A DNA stretch of 42,887 nucleotides from Myxococcales bacterium. Lineage in GTDB: Bacteria > Myxococcota_A > Polyangia > Haliangiales > Haliangiaceae. Shown one piece after another: positions 8,455 through 16,518 of the stretch. The notes beneath the pieces were generated by a model. The model saw only the letters and a list, made by a program, of their open reading frames with translations, did not search any database and had not been told where the DNA came from. Position numbers and translations under genes: made by a program. Numbering within the stretch: position 1 is the first letter of the stretch; each line of letters starts with the position of its first letter. The stretch spans positions 1-42,887 of the forward strand of contig JAEUJY010000116.1 of assembly GCA_016794525.1 (NCBI GenBank), written 5' to 3'.

Positions 8455-9632
8455 GTCAGCTCCTTGGCGAGAGGGGCGGGGGCGCCGCCGAACACCGCGC
8501 GCCACGACAGCCCGCGCGGCGGGCGGCCGACGAACAACCGGGCGCGATCGCCGCGGGTGAGCGCCAGCGCGTAGAAGCGCCGGATCGTCGGCTCGGGCAA
8601 GCGGTAGAAGTGCTCGAGCACGCCCCAGCGGTGGGGCGGCGCGAACCAGCGGAACATCATCTTGGTCAGCCGGAAGGCCAGGCCCAGCTGCGCGCGGTGC
8701 TCGGTCACCAGCGGCGCCAGCGCCGCGGCCGGCTCGCGATCGGCGGCCAGCGCGTCGGCGATGGCCTGCGCGACGCGCAGCGCGATCGGCAGGCTGTAGC
8801 CGGTGACCGGATGGAACCAGCCGCCCTGGTAGCCGCCGACGATCAGCCCCGGCGTCGGCGCGACCACGTCGCCGGTCCACGGCATCGGCAGGCAGCCGTG
8901 CTCGGTGCGGACGACCCGCCCGGTCCAGCCATGGGCGGCGGCGTACGCGGCGACCGCCTCGGCGAGCGCGGCGCGATCGAGGTCGGGGCCGTCGCTGAAG
9001 CGGGTGTCCTCGATCAGCAGGCGATCGGGCGCCAGCGGCAGCACGTAGAAGAACCGGAAGCCGTCGTCCTGCGCGACGGTGGCGTCCATCAGCATCGGCC
9101 GGTCGAGGCCGTGGGGGCGATCGAGCGCGAGCTCGTGGCCGACGAACTTCTGCCAGCCGGCGTCGGTCGCGGTGCGCTGCGGGCCCCGCGCGTCGACGAC
9201 GGTGGTGGCGGTCAGCTCGTGCCACTGGCCGTCGTGGCGATAGCCGACCCGCCCGGGCGCCACCGCGTCGACCTCGGCGCCGCGCACCAGCCGCGCGTTG
9301 GGGGCCGCCGCCAGCGCGGCGCCGACCACCGCGTCGAACCGCGCCGACGTGAGCGCCGCGTAGGGGCTGGTCAGGGTGCGGCGGCGGGTCGGGAACGCGA
9401 CGTCGTAGCCGTCCCAGCGGTGAGCCACCAGCGGCGCGAACCACGCCGCCGCGGCCGCGGGCACGTCGTCGGCGTGGAAGCACCAGGTGTGGTCGCCGCC
9501 CAGCGTCGACCCGCGCTCGAGCACGACCAGGCGCAGGTCGGGCCGGGCCGCCAGCGCGGCCAGGGCGATCAGGCCGTTCTGGAGCCCGCCGCCCACCAGG
9601 GCGAGGTCGACGGGAGCGGAAGCAGTACCCAC
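8451..9632 (-). CDS. crtY: Lycopene cyclase (CrtY type)
   Basis: Predicted to cyclise lycopene ends to beta-ionone rings. 393 residues from GTG 9632. FAD-fold start LALVGGGLQNGLIAL (about 10-24), then GGDHTWCFH (about 47-55), a hallmark of CrtY. The C-terminal signature GGWFHPVTGYSLP (about 273-285) also matches. An alternative GTG at 9671 would add 13 residues with no homology value; CCAAGG upstream of 9632 could be a weak ribosome site. It is the first gene of the operon, divergent from ftcD. The M. xanthus pathway instead uses heterodimeric CrtYc/CrtYd, so this is a different cyclase type. Confidence 0.92.
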   Translation of the reverse strand: MGTASAPVDLALVGGGLQNGLIALAALAARPDLRLVVLERGSTLGGDHTWCFHADDVPAAAAAWFAPLVAHRWDGYDVAFPTRRRTLTSPYAALTSARFDAVVGAALAAAPNARLVRGAEVDAVAPGRVGYRHDGQWHELTATTVVDARGPQRTATDAGWQKFVGHELALDRPHGLDRPMLMDATVAQDDGFRFFYVLPLAPDRLLIEDTRFSDGPDLDRAALAEAVAAYAAAHGWTGRVVRTEHGCLPMPWTGDVVAPTPGLIVGGYQGGWFHPVTGYSLPIALRVAQAIADALAADREPAAALAPLVTEHRAQLGLAFRLTKMMFRWFAPPHRWGVLEHFYRLPEPTIRRFYALALTRGDRARLFVGRPPRGLSWRAVFGGAPAPLAKELT

Positions 9633-9757
9633 TCGGCCTTGGATTCCGTACCCCCAGGCGAGGTTACGCACCGCGGCGCCGGGGTTGGCCGACCCGGCGC
9701 CAAACCCCGCCCGCCGCCCCTCGCCAGCGCCGCCGGCCTCGGTGTACCAACCTGGCC
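9633..9757. promoter_or_regulatory. Divergent promoter region crtY / ftcD
   Basis: On the plus strand TACCAA (9745-9750) ends 7 nt before the ftcD ATG at 9758, a leaderless arrangement seen repeatedly in this window. On the minus strand, GTAACC (about 9668-9663) lies before TACGGA (9650-9645), about 12 nt upstream of the crtY GTG. I cannot tell whether this is a primary-sigma or ECF promoter. No strong palindrome matching the MerR/sigma control region was seen. Confidence 0.35.
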
Positions 9758-11440
9758 ATGGCCGAGCCGCTCATCGAGTGTGTCCCCAACTTCAGCGAGG
9801 GCCGTGACCCGGCGGTGATCGCCCAGATCACCCGCGAGATCGAGGCAGTAGAAGGCGTCTGGCTGCTGGACGTCGACCCCGGCAAGGCCACCAACCGCAC
9901 GGTGGTGACGTTCGTCGGCCCGCCCGAGCCGGTGCTCGAGGCGGCGGTGCGGGCGGCCAAGAAGGCCGCCGAGCTGATCGACATGAGCCAGCACAAGGGC
10001 GAGCACCCGCGCTTCGGCGCCACCGACGTCTGCCCGCTGGTGCCGGTCGCCGACATCACGATGGAGGAGACCGTGGCGCTGGCCCGCCGCCTGGCCGAGC
10101 GCCTGGGCCGCGAGCTGCAGATCCCGGTCTACTGCTACGAGCACGCGGCGCTGACCCCGGCCCGCAAGAACCTGGCGGTGGTGCGGGCCGGCGAGTACGA
10201 GGGCCTGCGCGACCGGCTGGGGCGCCCCGAGCACGCCCCCGACTTCGGGCCGGCGACGTTCGTGCCGCGCACCGGCGCGATCGCGGTGGGCGCCCGCGAC
10301 TTCCTCGTGGCGTACAACGTCAACCTCAACACCACGTCGACCCGGCGCGCCAACGCGATCGCCTTCGACGTGCGCGAGAAGGGTCGCGAGGCCAAGGACG
10401 CCCAGGGCAAGATCCAGAAGGACGCGGCCGGCGAGCCGGTGTGGATCCCGGGCACGCTCAAGGCGGTCAAGGGCATCGGCTGGTACATCGAGGAGTACGG
10501 CGTCGCCCAGGTGTCGCTGAACCTCAACGACATCAGCGTCACGCCGATGCACGTCGCGTTCGACGAGTGCGTCCGCGCCGCCGCCGCGCGCGGCGTGCGG
10601 GTCACCGGCTCGGAGCTGGTCGGGCTGGTGCCGCTGCGGGCGATGCTCGACGCCGGCCGCTACTTCCTGCACAAGCAGGAGCGCTCGACCGGCGTCGCCG
10701 ACGCCGAGCTGATCAAGATCGCGGTCAAGTCGCTGGGCCTCGGCGACCTGTACCCGTTCGAGCCCGAGAAGAAGATCATCGAGTACGCGCTGGCGGCCAA
10801 GCGGCCCAAGGCCAAGCGGCTGATCGATCTGACGGTGCGCGGCTTCGTCGAGGAGACCGCGGCCGAGTCGCCGGCGCCGGGCGGCGGCTCGGTGGCCGCG
10901 GCGCTGGGCGCGCTGGGCGCGGCGCTCGCGACGATGGTCGCGAACCTGTCGTCGCACAAGCGCGGCTGGGACGCGCGCTGGCGCGAGTTCTCCGACTGGG
11001 CCGATCGCGGCAAGGCGTTCCACGCCGAGCTGACCGCGCTGATCGACGAGGACACCGCGGCGTTCAACCGCGTCATGGACGCGATGGGCCTGCCCAAGGG
11101 CACCGACGCCGAGAAGGCCGCGCGCGCCGCCGCGATGCAGGCCGCGACTCGCTACGCCGCCGAGGTGCCGCTCAAGGTCATGCAGCGCACGCTGGCGTCG
11201 ATGGAGGTCATCGCCGCGATGGCCGAGCACGGCAACCCCAGCTCGGTGTCCGACGCCGGCGTCGGCGCGCTGTGCGCCCGCTCGGCCATCCTCGGCGCGC
11301 ACCTCAACGTCAAGATCAACTGCGCCGGCCTCAAGGACCCCGCGGTGGTCGCCGCGCTCAAGGCCGAGGCCGACGCGATCGCCGCCCAGGCCGTCGAGCG
11401 CGAGCGCGCGATCCTGGCGGTGGTTGAGGCGAAGCTCTGA
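9758..11440 (+). CDS. ftcD: Bifunctional glutamate formiminotransferase / formiminotetrahydrofolate cyclodeaminase
   Basis: Transfers the formimino group of formiminoglutamate (from histidine breakdown) to tetrahydrofolate, then deaminates it to methenyl-THF. 560 residues. The N-terminal transferase domain starts ECVPNFSEGRDP (about 7-18), with VDPGKATNRTVVTF and HKGEHPRFGATDVCP following. The formiminotransferase C-subdomain ends near 340. The cyclodeaminase domain (about 365-560) begins ETAAESPAPGGGSVAAALGA, the usual Gly-rich signature. A fused enzyme is the mammalian arrangement and also occurs in some bacteria. No hut genes lie nearby. The gene stands alone, opposite crtY, and ends where the low-GC cassette begins. 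Confidence 0.95.
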   Translation: MAEPLIECVPNFSEGRDPAVIAQITREIEAVEGVWLLDVDPGKATNRTVVTFVGPPEPVLEAAVRAAKKAAELIDMSQHKGEHPRFGATDVCPLVPVADITMEETVALARRLAERLGRELQIPVYCYEHAALTPARKNLAVVRAGEYEGLRDRLGRPEHAPDFGPATFVPRTGAIAVGARDFLVAYNVNLNTTSTRRANAIAFDVREKGREAKDAQGKIQKDAAGEPVWIPGTLKAVKGIGWYIEEYGVAQVSLNLNDISVTPMHVAFDECVRAAAARGVRVTGSELVGLVPLRAMLDAGRYFLHKQERSTGVADAELIKIAVKSLGLGDLYPFEPEKKIIEYALAAKRPKAKRLIDLTVRGFVEETAAESPAPGGGSVAAALGALGAALATMVANLSSHKRGWDARWREFSDWADRGKAFHAELTALIDEDTAAFNRVMDAMGLPKGTDAEKAARAAAMQAATRYAAEVPLKVMQRTLASMEVIAAMAEHGNPSSVSDAGVGALCARSAILGAHLNVKINCAGLKDPAVVAALKAEADAIAAQAVERERAILAVVEAKL

Positions 11441-11527
11441 TAATTTCTCAAATGATTCTAGCCGTATGGCGGGGGTTGCAAAAGCTGCTAGCTGCCCGTT
11501 TGGGCCGCCAACCCTTGAGCGATTGGG

Positions 11528-11536
11528 TGCTATGTT
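11528..11536 (+). promoter_or_regulatory. Extended -10 promoter candidate for the HNH cassette
   Basis: TG-C-TATGTT forms an extended -10 element in the AT-rich 142-bp gap after ftcD. A start point near 11543 would leave a leader of about 40 nt with AGGT about 10 nt before ATG 11583. No good -35 is visible at 16-18 bp. Confidence 0.4.
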
Positions 11537-11582
11537 TGGTCCTCGGTCGTCATCCGGCCCCACGTTCGTCAGGTAGCTCGTC

Positions 11583-12374
11583 ATGGTTGAGGCCACCTCA
11601 CTAAGCGAATCTCAGGACCACTGGCTCGACGCTGTCCTCGCGGCGCCGGTGGTCGGTGTTCAGCTTTCAATGAAGCCCTCAGCGCGGCTCAGGCTACGCG
11701 ACGAACTCGGCCCCTTTGTCGACCGTCTGTCCGCGGAAGTTGCGACGGTCAACTTGGTCGCTGCTTCAAACGGTGCAACGATCGTCGAATCGAGCGACGG
11801 GTTCACGATAAAGATCGCTCACGACGCGGGTGCCGTCAACGTGGTCGCAGAGTACTCGTTCAATCCCGTAGAGGAGCGCCGCGCCGGGGCTCTGCCAGCT
11901 GTTCGCTTCGATAACCTGCCTTACTCGAAGCTGCTGGAGGTCGGTCGTGTGCGGACGACGGACCTGCTGGTGACCTTGTCTGCACGCCTCGACATGACCA
12001 TCGGACGGGTAGGCATTGTTGCTCGCGCCCGTCTGGGTGAATTTCAGTTGCCCCCCGGATTGCAAGCCTTTCGAGGATGGATGACTGACTCTTGGCAGCG
12101 TGGTGGATCATCTCTTGTGAAGTGTAATGGTACGTTTCTGTCACGCTTTCCAGCTGTTGAAGGCGTGAGCTCGCGTGACCAGTGCCATCATCATCTCGCC
12201 TACGACACTGAGAGTGCATCAGTTGAATATGACGTTATGCTCGACTATCAGCGGGTCTGGAAGCAGCCCATATCCGTTGTTGACTCTGGTGTGTCGATCA
12301 ATGAAGTTGCTTCGGCTGCGCTGCAGTACTACAGTGACTTTGCGTTCCCGGAGGGGCCATGGCCACCACGCTGA
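11583..12374 (+). CDS. Hypothetical protein, gene 1 of the three-gene HNH cassette
   Basis: 263 residues, no signal peptide or membrane segment. I do not recognise it with confidence. The alternation of beta-strands and loops (VGVQLSMKPSA near the start; RVGIVARARLGEFQLP in the middle; YDVMLDYQRVW followed by a helix, INEVASAALQYYSDFAF, at the end) faintly recalls the TIGR04255 family, which is found in defence islands. That likeness is only an impression. Base composition is much less GC-rich than the neighbours and codon choice is mixed, suggesting transfer. It overlaps the next gene by 16 nt, so the two are probably translated together. It may act as sensor, scaffold or immunity partner of the HNH nuclease. 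Confidence 0.8.
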   Translation: MVEATSLSESQDHWLDAVLAAPVVGVQLSMKPSARLRLRDELGPFVDRLSAEVATVNLVAASNGATIVESSDGFTIKIAHDAGAVNVVAEYSFNPVEERRAGALPAVRFDNLPYSKLLEVGRVRTTDLLVTLSARLDMTIGRVGIVARARLGEFQLPPGLQAFRGWMTDSWQRGGSSLVKCNGTFLSRFPAVEGVSSRDQCHHHLAYDTESASVEYDVMLDYQRVWKQPISVVDSGVSINEVASAALQYYSDFAFPEGPWPPR

Positions 12375-12838
12375 CTGCCGATGACACCCAGTGGCGCAAG
12401 CCCGTGGCGGCCATTCACGCCCCCGCCCCCCAAGCCCAAGGGGCGGGAACAACGGTGGCGAGCGCGGATCGCTTGCGCGGATTGACGGGCGACACTCCTG
12501 ACCTTACGCCCGCGATTTCGAACCCGAAAGCTGTCGCACGAGCCCACGTTTCTGTGAACCTGGTACCGCGGTACGCTGAGATCGTTCACTCCCGAAACAC
12601 ACTCGCACACAAGGAGGCGATCGCGGCCCTCACGCCGGCGGAAGCGGCAAGGCTCAGTCTCGTCCGGTGGCAGATCGATCAGATAGAAGACGCGATCGGC
12701 GGACCACATCTCGATGTGTTGGAGGAGTTCACCGCAAAGCATGAGCAAGTTGCGCGGCAGGTTGAGGACGTGCTTGCGCGGATGAAGGGACAATCTCCAA
12801 CGGTGTTCCAACCGAGGAAGTCCCGGCGTGGGCGATGA
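12359..12838 (+). CDS. Small helical protein, gene 2 of the HNH cassette
   Basis: 159 residues. The first ~55 are Ala/Pro/Thr-rich and probably disordered. From about residue 60 the sequence is strongly helical and charged (LTPAEAARLSLVRWQIDQIE at about 90-109, then LDVLEEFTAKHEQVARQVED), ending in a basic tail (RKSRRGR). It could be a coiled-coil or helical-bundle adaptor. I know no family for it. ATG 12359 lies inside the end of gene 1, and its stop overlaps the GTG start of the HNH gene by 11 nt, so all three genes form one translational unit. Confidence 0.75.
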   Translation: MATTLTADDTQWRKPVAAIHAPAPQAQGAGTTVASADRLRGLTGDTPDLTPAISNPKAVARAHVSVNLVPRYAEIVHSRNTLAHKEAIAALTPAEAARLSLVRWQIDQIEDAIGGPHLDVLEEFTAKHEQVARQVEDVLARMKGQSPTVFQPRKSRRGR

Positions 12839-13544
12839 TTGTGCACTCGTCAACCGGTCGGCCGTTGCGGACGGGCGGGGGTACGATGAATACAGGGAAA
12901 CGCTGCGCGGCGACTTCTTGTACTCTTGCGCCTACTGTTCAGTAGCCGAAGCGGAGGCCGCCGCGTTTGGCTTTGAGATCGATCACTATCACCCGCAATC
13001 GCAAGGTGGCAGCGACGAATACTCCAATCTCTATTGGTCGTGTGAGCCGTGCAATAACAAGAAAGGCGACTTCTGGCCGCCGCCGGAGATGGTTGCTCAG
13101 GGGAAGCGACTAATTCGAATTGACCGCGAAGATCCGGCTTGTCACTTCCGGCCAGAGGCGGCCGACGTGCGCCGTGTGGAGGGCATCACGCCGATCGGCG
13201 CAGTTACTGTCTTGGCACTCGACTTGAATTCACTGCGCATGAGGAGAATTCGCGAAATTAGGTCCCGGTATGGAGTGGCTGATAGGTTCATTACCAATGG
13301 TCTTCGCCTCCTGGCAAACGCACGCTTGGACCAGCTTGAACCCGAAGTGAGAGTTCTATTGCTGAAGCTTCGTGCGTCACTTCTCGAAGCCAGTGAAATC
13401 GCGCCGGACGCAATCGCTGAGGTGATTCGGCGGAAGAATCGATCCGAACTCATCGATCGCGATCCCGAGCAGGGGAAGCGCAACCAGGCGCGACTTAAGC
13501 AACTCCGACGGGAAGGCGTCCTGCCCACTCGGGTTCGTCGGTAA
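12828..13544 (+). CDS. HNH endonuclease, gene 3 of the cassette
   Basis: 238 residues from GTG 12828. A four-Cys zinc HNH (beta-beta-alpha metal) domain is clear: C34-A-Y-C37, the D52-H53 pair of the first strand, N67 in YSNLYW, C72-E-P-C75 and N76/N77 before KKGDFWPP. H53 would be the general base. The following segment (GITPIGAVTVLALDLNSLRM, about 125-144) resembles the T-x-x-G-x-V-x-x-L-x-L-N-x-x-x-L block after HNH modules in PtuB/TIGR02646-like nucleases. The C-terminal ~80 residues are helical and basic (KRNQARLKQLRREG) and may bind nucleic acid. Composition matches the two upstream genes, not the chromosome around them. A DNA- or RNA-cleaving effector of a defence or toxin system is the most likely role. 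Confidence 0.88.
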   Translation: MGDDCALVNRSAVADGRGYDEYRETLRGDFLYSCAYCSVAEAEAAAFGFEIDHYHPQSQGGSDEYSNLYWSCEPCNNKKGDFWPPPEMVAQGKRLIRIDREDPACHFRPEAADVRRVEGITPIGAVTVLALDLNSLRMRRIREIRSRYGVADRFITNGLRLLANARLDQLEPEVRVLLLKLRASLLEASEIAPDAIAEVIRRKNRSELIDRDPEQGKRNQARLKQLRREGVLPTRVRR

Positions 13545-13623
13545 TAACGGACCTGCAGGCGTGGTCGTCGCGCCGCGCCAGCCCAACCGCTGATCACCCG
13601 GCCCGCCACCGCCCGCGCGGCGA

Positions 13624-14316
13624 TCACGCCAGCGCGACGTAGATGTGCTGGACGTCGTCGTCGGCGTCGAGCGTCTCGAGCCAGGTGACGACCTCGCCGC
13701 GGGCGGCCTCGTCGAGGGCGACCGGGTTCTTGGCCTTCCAGCCGATCACCGCCGAGGTGACGGTCCAGCCCGCGGCGGTCAGCGCCTTGGTCACCGTGTC
13801 GAGATCCGCGGGCTCGGTGAAGAACCGGGTGGCGCCGTCGTCGGCGGCCTCGAGATCCTGGGCGCCGGCCTCGATCGCCGCGTTCTCGGCGTCGGCGCCG
13901 GCGGGCGGCGACGCCTCGATCATGCCGAGGTGGGCGAAGTCCCACGACACCGAGCCGGTGGCGCCGAGCTGGCCCTTGAAGTGGAACCGGATGTTGGGCG
14001 TCGTGCGGTTCTTGTTGTCGGTCAGGCACTCGACGATGACCGGCACCCGGTGCGGGCCGAACCCCTCGAAGGTGACGGTGTCGTAGTTGACCGCGTCGTC
14101 GAGCAGCCCGGCGCCCTTCTTGATCGCGCGCTCGATGTTGTCGCGCGGCAGCGAGCCCTTCTTGGCCGCGTCGACCGCGATGCGCAGCTTGGCGTTGGTG
14201 GCGGGGTCGGCCCCGCCCTTGGCCGCCATGATGATGGCCTTGGTCATCTTCGAGTACGCCGCGCCGCGCGCGCTGGCGTTCGCCTGCTTGCCCTTGTGCT
14301 TCCACTGAGCGCCCAT
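13624..14316 (-). CDS. YebC/PmpR (TACO1) family protein
   Basis: 230 residues. The family signature is complete: MGAQWKHKGKQANASARGAA at the N-terminus, IMAAKGGADPATNAKLRIAV (about 29-48), LPRDNIERAIKKG (about 56-68) and the FEGFGPHRVPVIVECLTDNKNRT block (about 83-105). Members act as transcription regulators or as translation factors that relieve stalling at polyproline stretches. Many proteins here have long Pro runs, so the second role fits. TAGGCA lies 6 nt before ATG 14316, so the mRNA may be leaderless. It converges with the HNH cassette. Confidence 0.93.
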   Translation of the reverse strand: MGAQWKHKGKQANASARGAAYSKMTKAIIMAAKGGADPATNAKLRIAVDAAKKGSLPRDNIERAIKKGAGLLDDAVNYDTVTFEGFGPHRVPVIVECLTDNKNRTTPNIRFHFKGQLGATGSVSWDFAHLGMIEASPPAGADAENAAIEAGAQDLEAADDGATRFFTEPADLDTVTKALTAAGWTVTSAVIGWKAKNPVALDEAARGEVVTWLETLDADDDVQHIYVALA

Positions 14317-14376
14317 GGGCCGTGCCTACCACGTCGGCGGCGGCGCCGGGCGGTGGAGGGCGCCGCGTCGGCGCGC

Positions 14377-14382
14377 TACAAC
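14377..14382 (+). promoter_or_regulatory. -10 hexamer of a probably leaderless gene
   Basis: TACAAC ends 6 nt before ATG 14389. With the normal distance to the start point, transcription would begin at the ATG itself. Confidence 0.45.
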
Positions 14383-14388
14383 CGGCCG

Positions 14389-14994
14389 ATGTGGGGACGG
14401 CCGCCGTTCGACGAGGAGGCGACCCGGGCCCGGCTCGCCGCCGGCGGGTGGAGCCTCGAGCGAGTGATCGCCGGGGCGGTGATCATCGAAGGCGCCGATC
14501 CGGGCGTGACCCGGCTGCACCTGCGCCGCGGCGACGATCAGGCCACGGTCGCGCTGGCGCCGCTCGGTGAACCCGCCGACCCGCTCGACCGCGTGATGGC
14601 GATGACCGCGCCGGCGCACCAGGTGGCGCGGCGCACGGCCGCGGGGCGGCTGTGGGCGTCGGCGCTCGCTGGCGGGCGCGCGCGCGCCGAGCTCGACGCG
14701 CTGGTCGCCAACCCGTGCGCCGACCTGCCGGCGCTGGTCGCGCACCTGCGCGCGCGCGGGTGGGAGATCGCCGACGCCGACGCGCGCGAGGACGCCTGGG
14801 ACGGCGTGTGGACGGTCGGCGGCCGCACCGCCACGGCGACGCTGACGGTCGACGTGCAGTGGGCCAGCTACCGCTTCGCCGACGCCGGCGTCGTCGCGGT
14901 CGTCGGCGGCTGGGCCCACCGCGGCGCGGTGACGATCGGGATCCGCGACGGCGCGCTGGCCGCGCAGGTGGCGGCGCTGGTGCTCGCCGCCTGA
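14389..14994 (+). CDS. Hypothetical protein
   Basis: 201 residues, soluble. Not recognised. It begins MWGRPPFDEEATRARLAAGG, has an alpha/beta pattern throughout and ends in IGIRDGALAAQVAALVLAA. No catalytic motif is visible. The start was set by the -10-like TACAAC 6 nt upstream and by codon bias. It is divergent from the YebC gene and precedes the amino-acid transporter, but a 39-nt gap with its own -10 element makes cotranscription uncertain. Confidence 0.75.
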   Translation: MWGRPPFDEEATRARLAAGGWSLERVIAGAVIIEGADPGVTRLHLRRGDDQATVALAPLGEPADPLDRVMAMTAPAHQVARRTAAGRLWASALAGGRARAELDALVANPCADLPALVAHLRARGWEIADADAREDAWDGVWTVGGRTATATLTVDVQWASYRFADAGVVAVVGGWAHRGAVTIGIRDGALAAQVAALVLAA

Positions 14995-15033
14995 CCTGCG
15001 CCGGTCGCGCCGAGGATGTAGGATGCGGCCTCG

Positions 15034-16518
15034 ATGCCCACCGGCCGTCGCGCGCTGCTCGCGCTCGCGCTCGCGCTCCTCGGCGCGGTGCTCGTCGCCG
15101 GTTGCCACCGCCGCGAGCTGGGCGGCACGCTGGCCAAGATCCAGAAGCGCGGCGAGATCACGTGGGGCGCCGACCGGCAGGGCGGCGAGCCGTACCTGTG
15201 GCTCGACGACAGCGGCGCGCTCGTCGGCTTCGAGGTCGACGTCATGGACGCGGTGGCGCGGCGGCTGGGCGTCAAGGCCCGCATGACCCACTACAACTGG
15301 GTCAACCTGGTGCCGCTGCTCAAGCGCGGCGACTTCGACGTCGTGTGCAACGGCCTCGAGGCCACCCCCGACCGCGCCGCCAGCATCCTGCTGTCGCGGC
15401 CGTACTTCGTCTACGCCGAGACCCTCGCGGTGCGCACCGGCGCGCCGTACAAGACGCTGGCCGAGCTCAAGGGCAAGAAGGTCGCGACGCTCGATCAGAC
15501 CTACGCGCTCGACCTGCTCAAGGGCGCCGGCGTCGAGATCGCGCTGTACGAGGACAACCAGGTCATCTACGACGACCTCGCGCTGGGGCGGGTCGACGCG
15601 GTGCTGCTCGACAACGTCATCGCCGATCGCTACGGCTGCAACCACGCCGGCGTCACCTGCCTGCCCGACGACGTCGCCCGCGGCACCTACGTCATCGGCA
15701 TCCGCAAGGAGGATCCCGAGCTCAAGACCGCGATCGACGCCGCGCTGGCGGCGATGACCGCCGACGGCGAGCTCGAGCGCATCCTGCGCAAGGCCCGGCT
15801 GTGGGATCACCGCCAGACCGAGCCGGTGCCCGACGTCGCCGGCGGGCCGCCGCCGCCCAAGCGCTACTTCGGCGTCGTCCAGCTGCGCCGGTTCGCCGCC
15901 GCGGCGCTGGTCACGCTCGGGCTGTCGGTGGCGGCGTTCCTGCTGGCCGTGCCGCTCGGCCTGGTGCTGGCGATCGGCCGGGTCTACGGCGGGCGCTGGC
16001 TCGGCGCGGTCGCGCGCGTCTACATCGAGCTGTGGCGCGGCACGCCGGTCTTGCTCCAGCTGTACCTGGTCTACTTCGGCCTCGGCCCGTACTACGCGAT
16101 CGGTCCGGTGACCGCGGCGATCCTCACGCTCGGCCTCAACTACGCCGCCTACGAGGCCGAGGTGTACCGCGGCGCGATCCTCGCGATCCCGCGCGGCCAG
16201 GCCGAGGCCGCCAAGGCGCTGGGGCTGTCGCCGGTCCAGAGCCTGCGCCACGTGATCGTGCCGCAGGCGCTGCGGCTGGCGCTGCCGCCGATGACCAACG
16301 ACTTCGTGTCGCTGCTCAAGGACAGCTCGCTGGTGTCGGTGATCACCGTGATCGAGCTGACCAAGCAGATGACGATCTCGTCCGCCGAGCTGCAGGGCTG
16401 GTTGATCCCCGGCCTGGCGTGCGCCGGCATGTACCTGGCGCTCAGCGTGCCGCTGTCAGAGCTGGCCCGCCGGCTGGAGAGGAGGCTCGCGCGTGATCAA
16501 CGTGCGCACGCTCTGTAA
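15034..16518 (+). CDS. Polar amino-acid ABC importer: substrate-binding lipoprotein fused to permease
   Basis: 494 residues joining two normally separate subunits. A lipoprotein signal peptide (lipobox LVAGC, Cys24) precedes a family-3 solute-binding domain (about 30-265; GFEVDVMDAVARRLG, FDVVCNGLEATPDRA, LELKG-type hinge). A Pro-rich linker (GGPPPPKRYFG) leads into a HisM/GlnP-type permease (about 285-490). The permease carries the EAA loop EAAKALGLSPVQSLRHVIVP for docking the ATPase. Lipid anchoring plus fusion would keep the receptor on its own permease. GlnP-type fusions are known in Gram-positive bacteria. TAGGAT (15019-15024) ends 9 nt before the ATG. The 3' end overlaps the ATPase gene by 26 nt. 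Confidence 0.92.
   Translation: MPTGRRALLALALALLGAVLVAGCHRRELGGTLAKIQKRGEITWGADRQGGEPYLWLDDSGALVGFEVDVMDAVARRLGVKARMTHYNWVNLVPLLKRGDFDVVCNGLEATPDRAASILLSRPYFVYAETLAVRTGAPYKTLAELKGKKVATLDQTYALDLLKGAGVEIALYEDNQVIYDDLALGRVDAVLLDNVIADRYGCNHAGVTCLPDDVARGTYVIGIRKEDPELKTAIDAALAAMTADGELERILRKARLWDHRQTEPVPDVAGGPPPPKRYFGVVQLRRFAAAALVTLGLSVAAFLLAVPLGLVLAIGRVYGGRWLGAVARVYIELWRGTPVLLQLYLVYFGLGPYYAIGPVTAAILTLGLNYAAYEAEVYRGAILAIPRGQAEAAKALGLSPVQSLRHVIVPQALRLALPPMTNDFVSLLKDSSLVSVITVIELTKQMTISSAELQGWLIPGLACAGMYLALSVPLSELARRLERRLARDQRAHAL

Noticed and set aside
11441-13560. Calling the cassette a transposon or prophage remnant
   Set aside because: No transposase, integrase, terminal repeats, target duplication or tRNA site was found.
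13558-13630. 16-bp inverted repeat (two G.U wobbles as RNA) flanking the end of the HNH cassette
   Set aside because: The 41-nt loop is long for a terminator, the right arm lies in the YebC stop region, and such GC-rich matches are expected by chance here; not listed as insertion ends because no matching sequence exists on the left side of the cassette.
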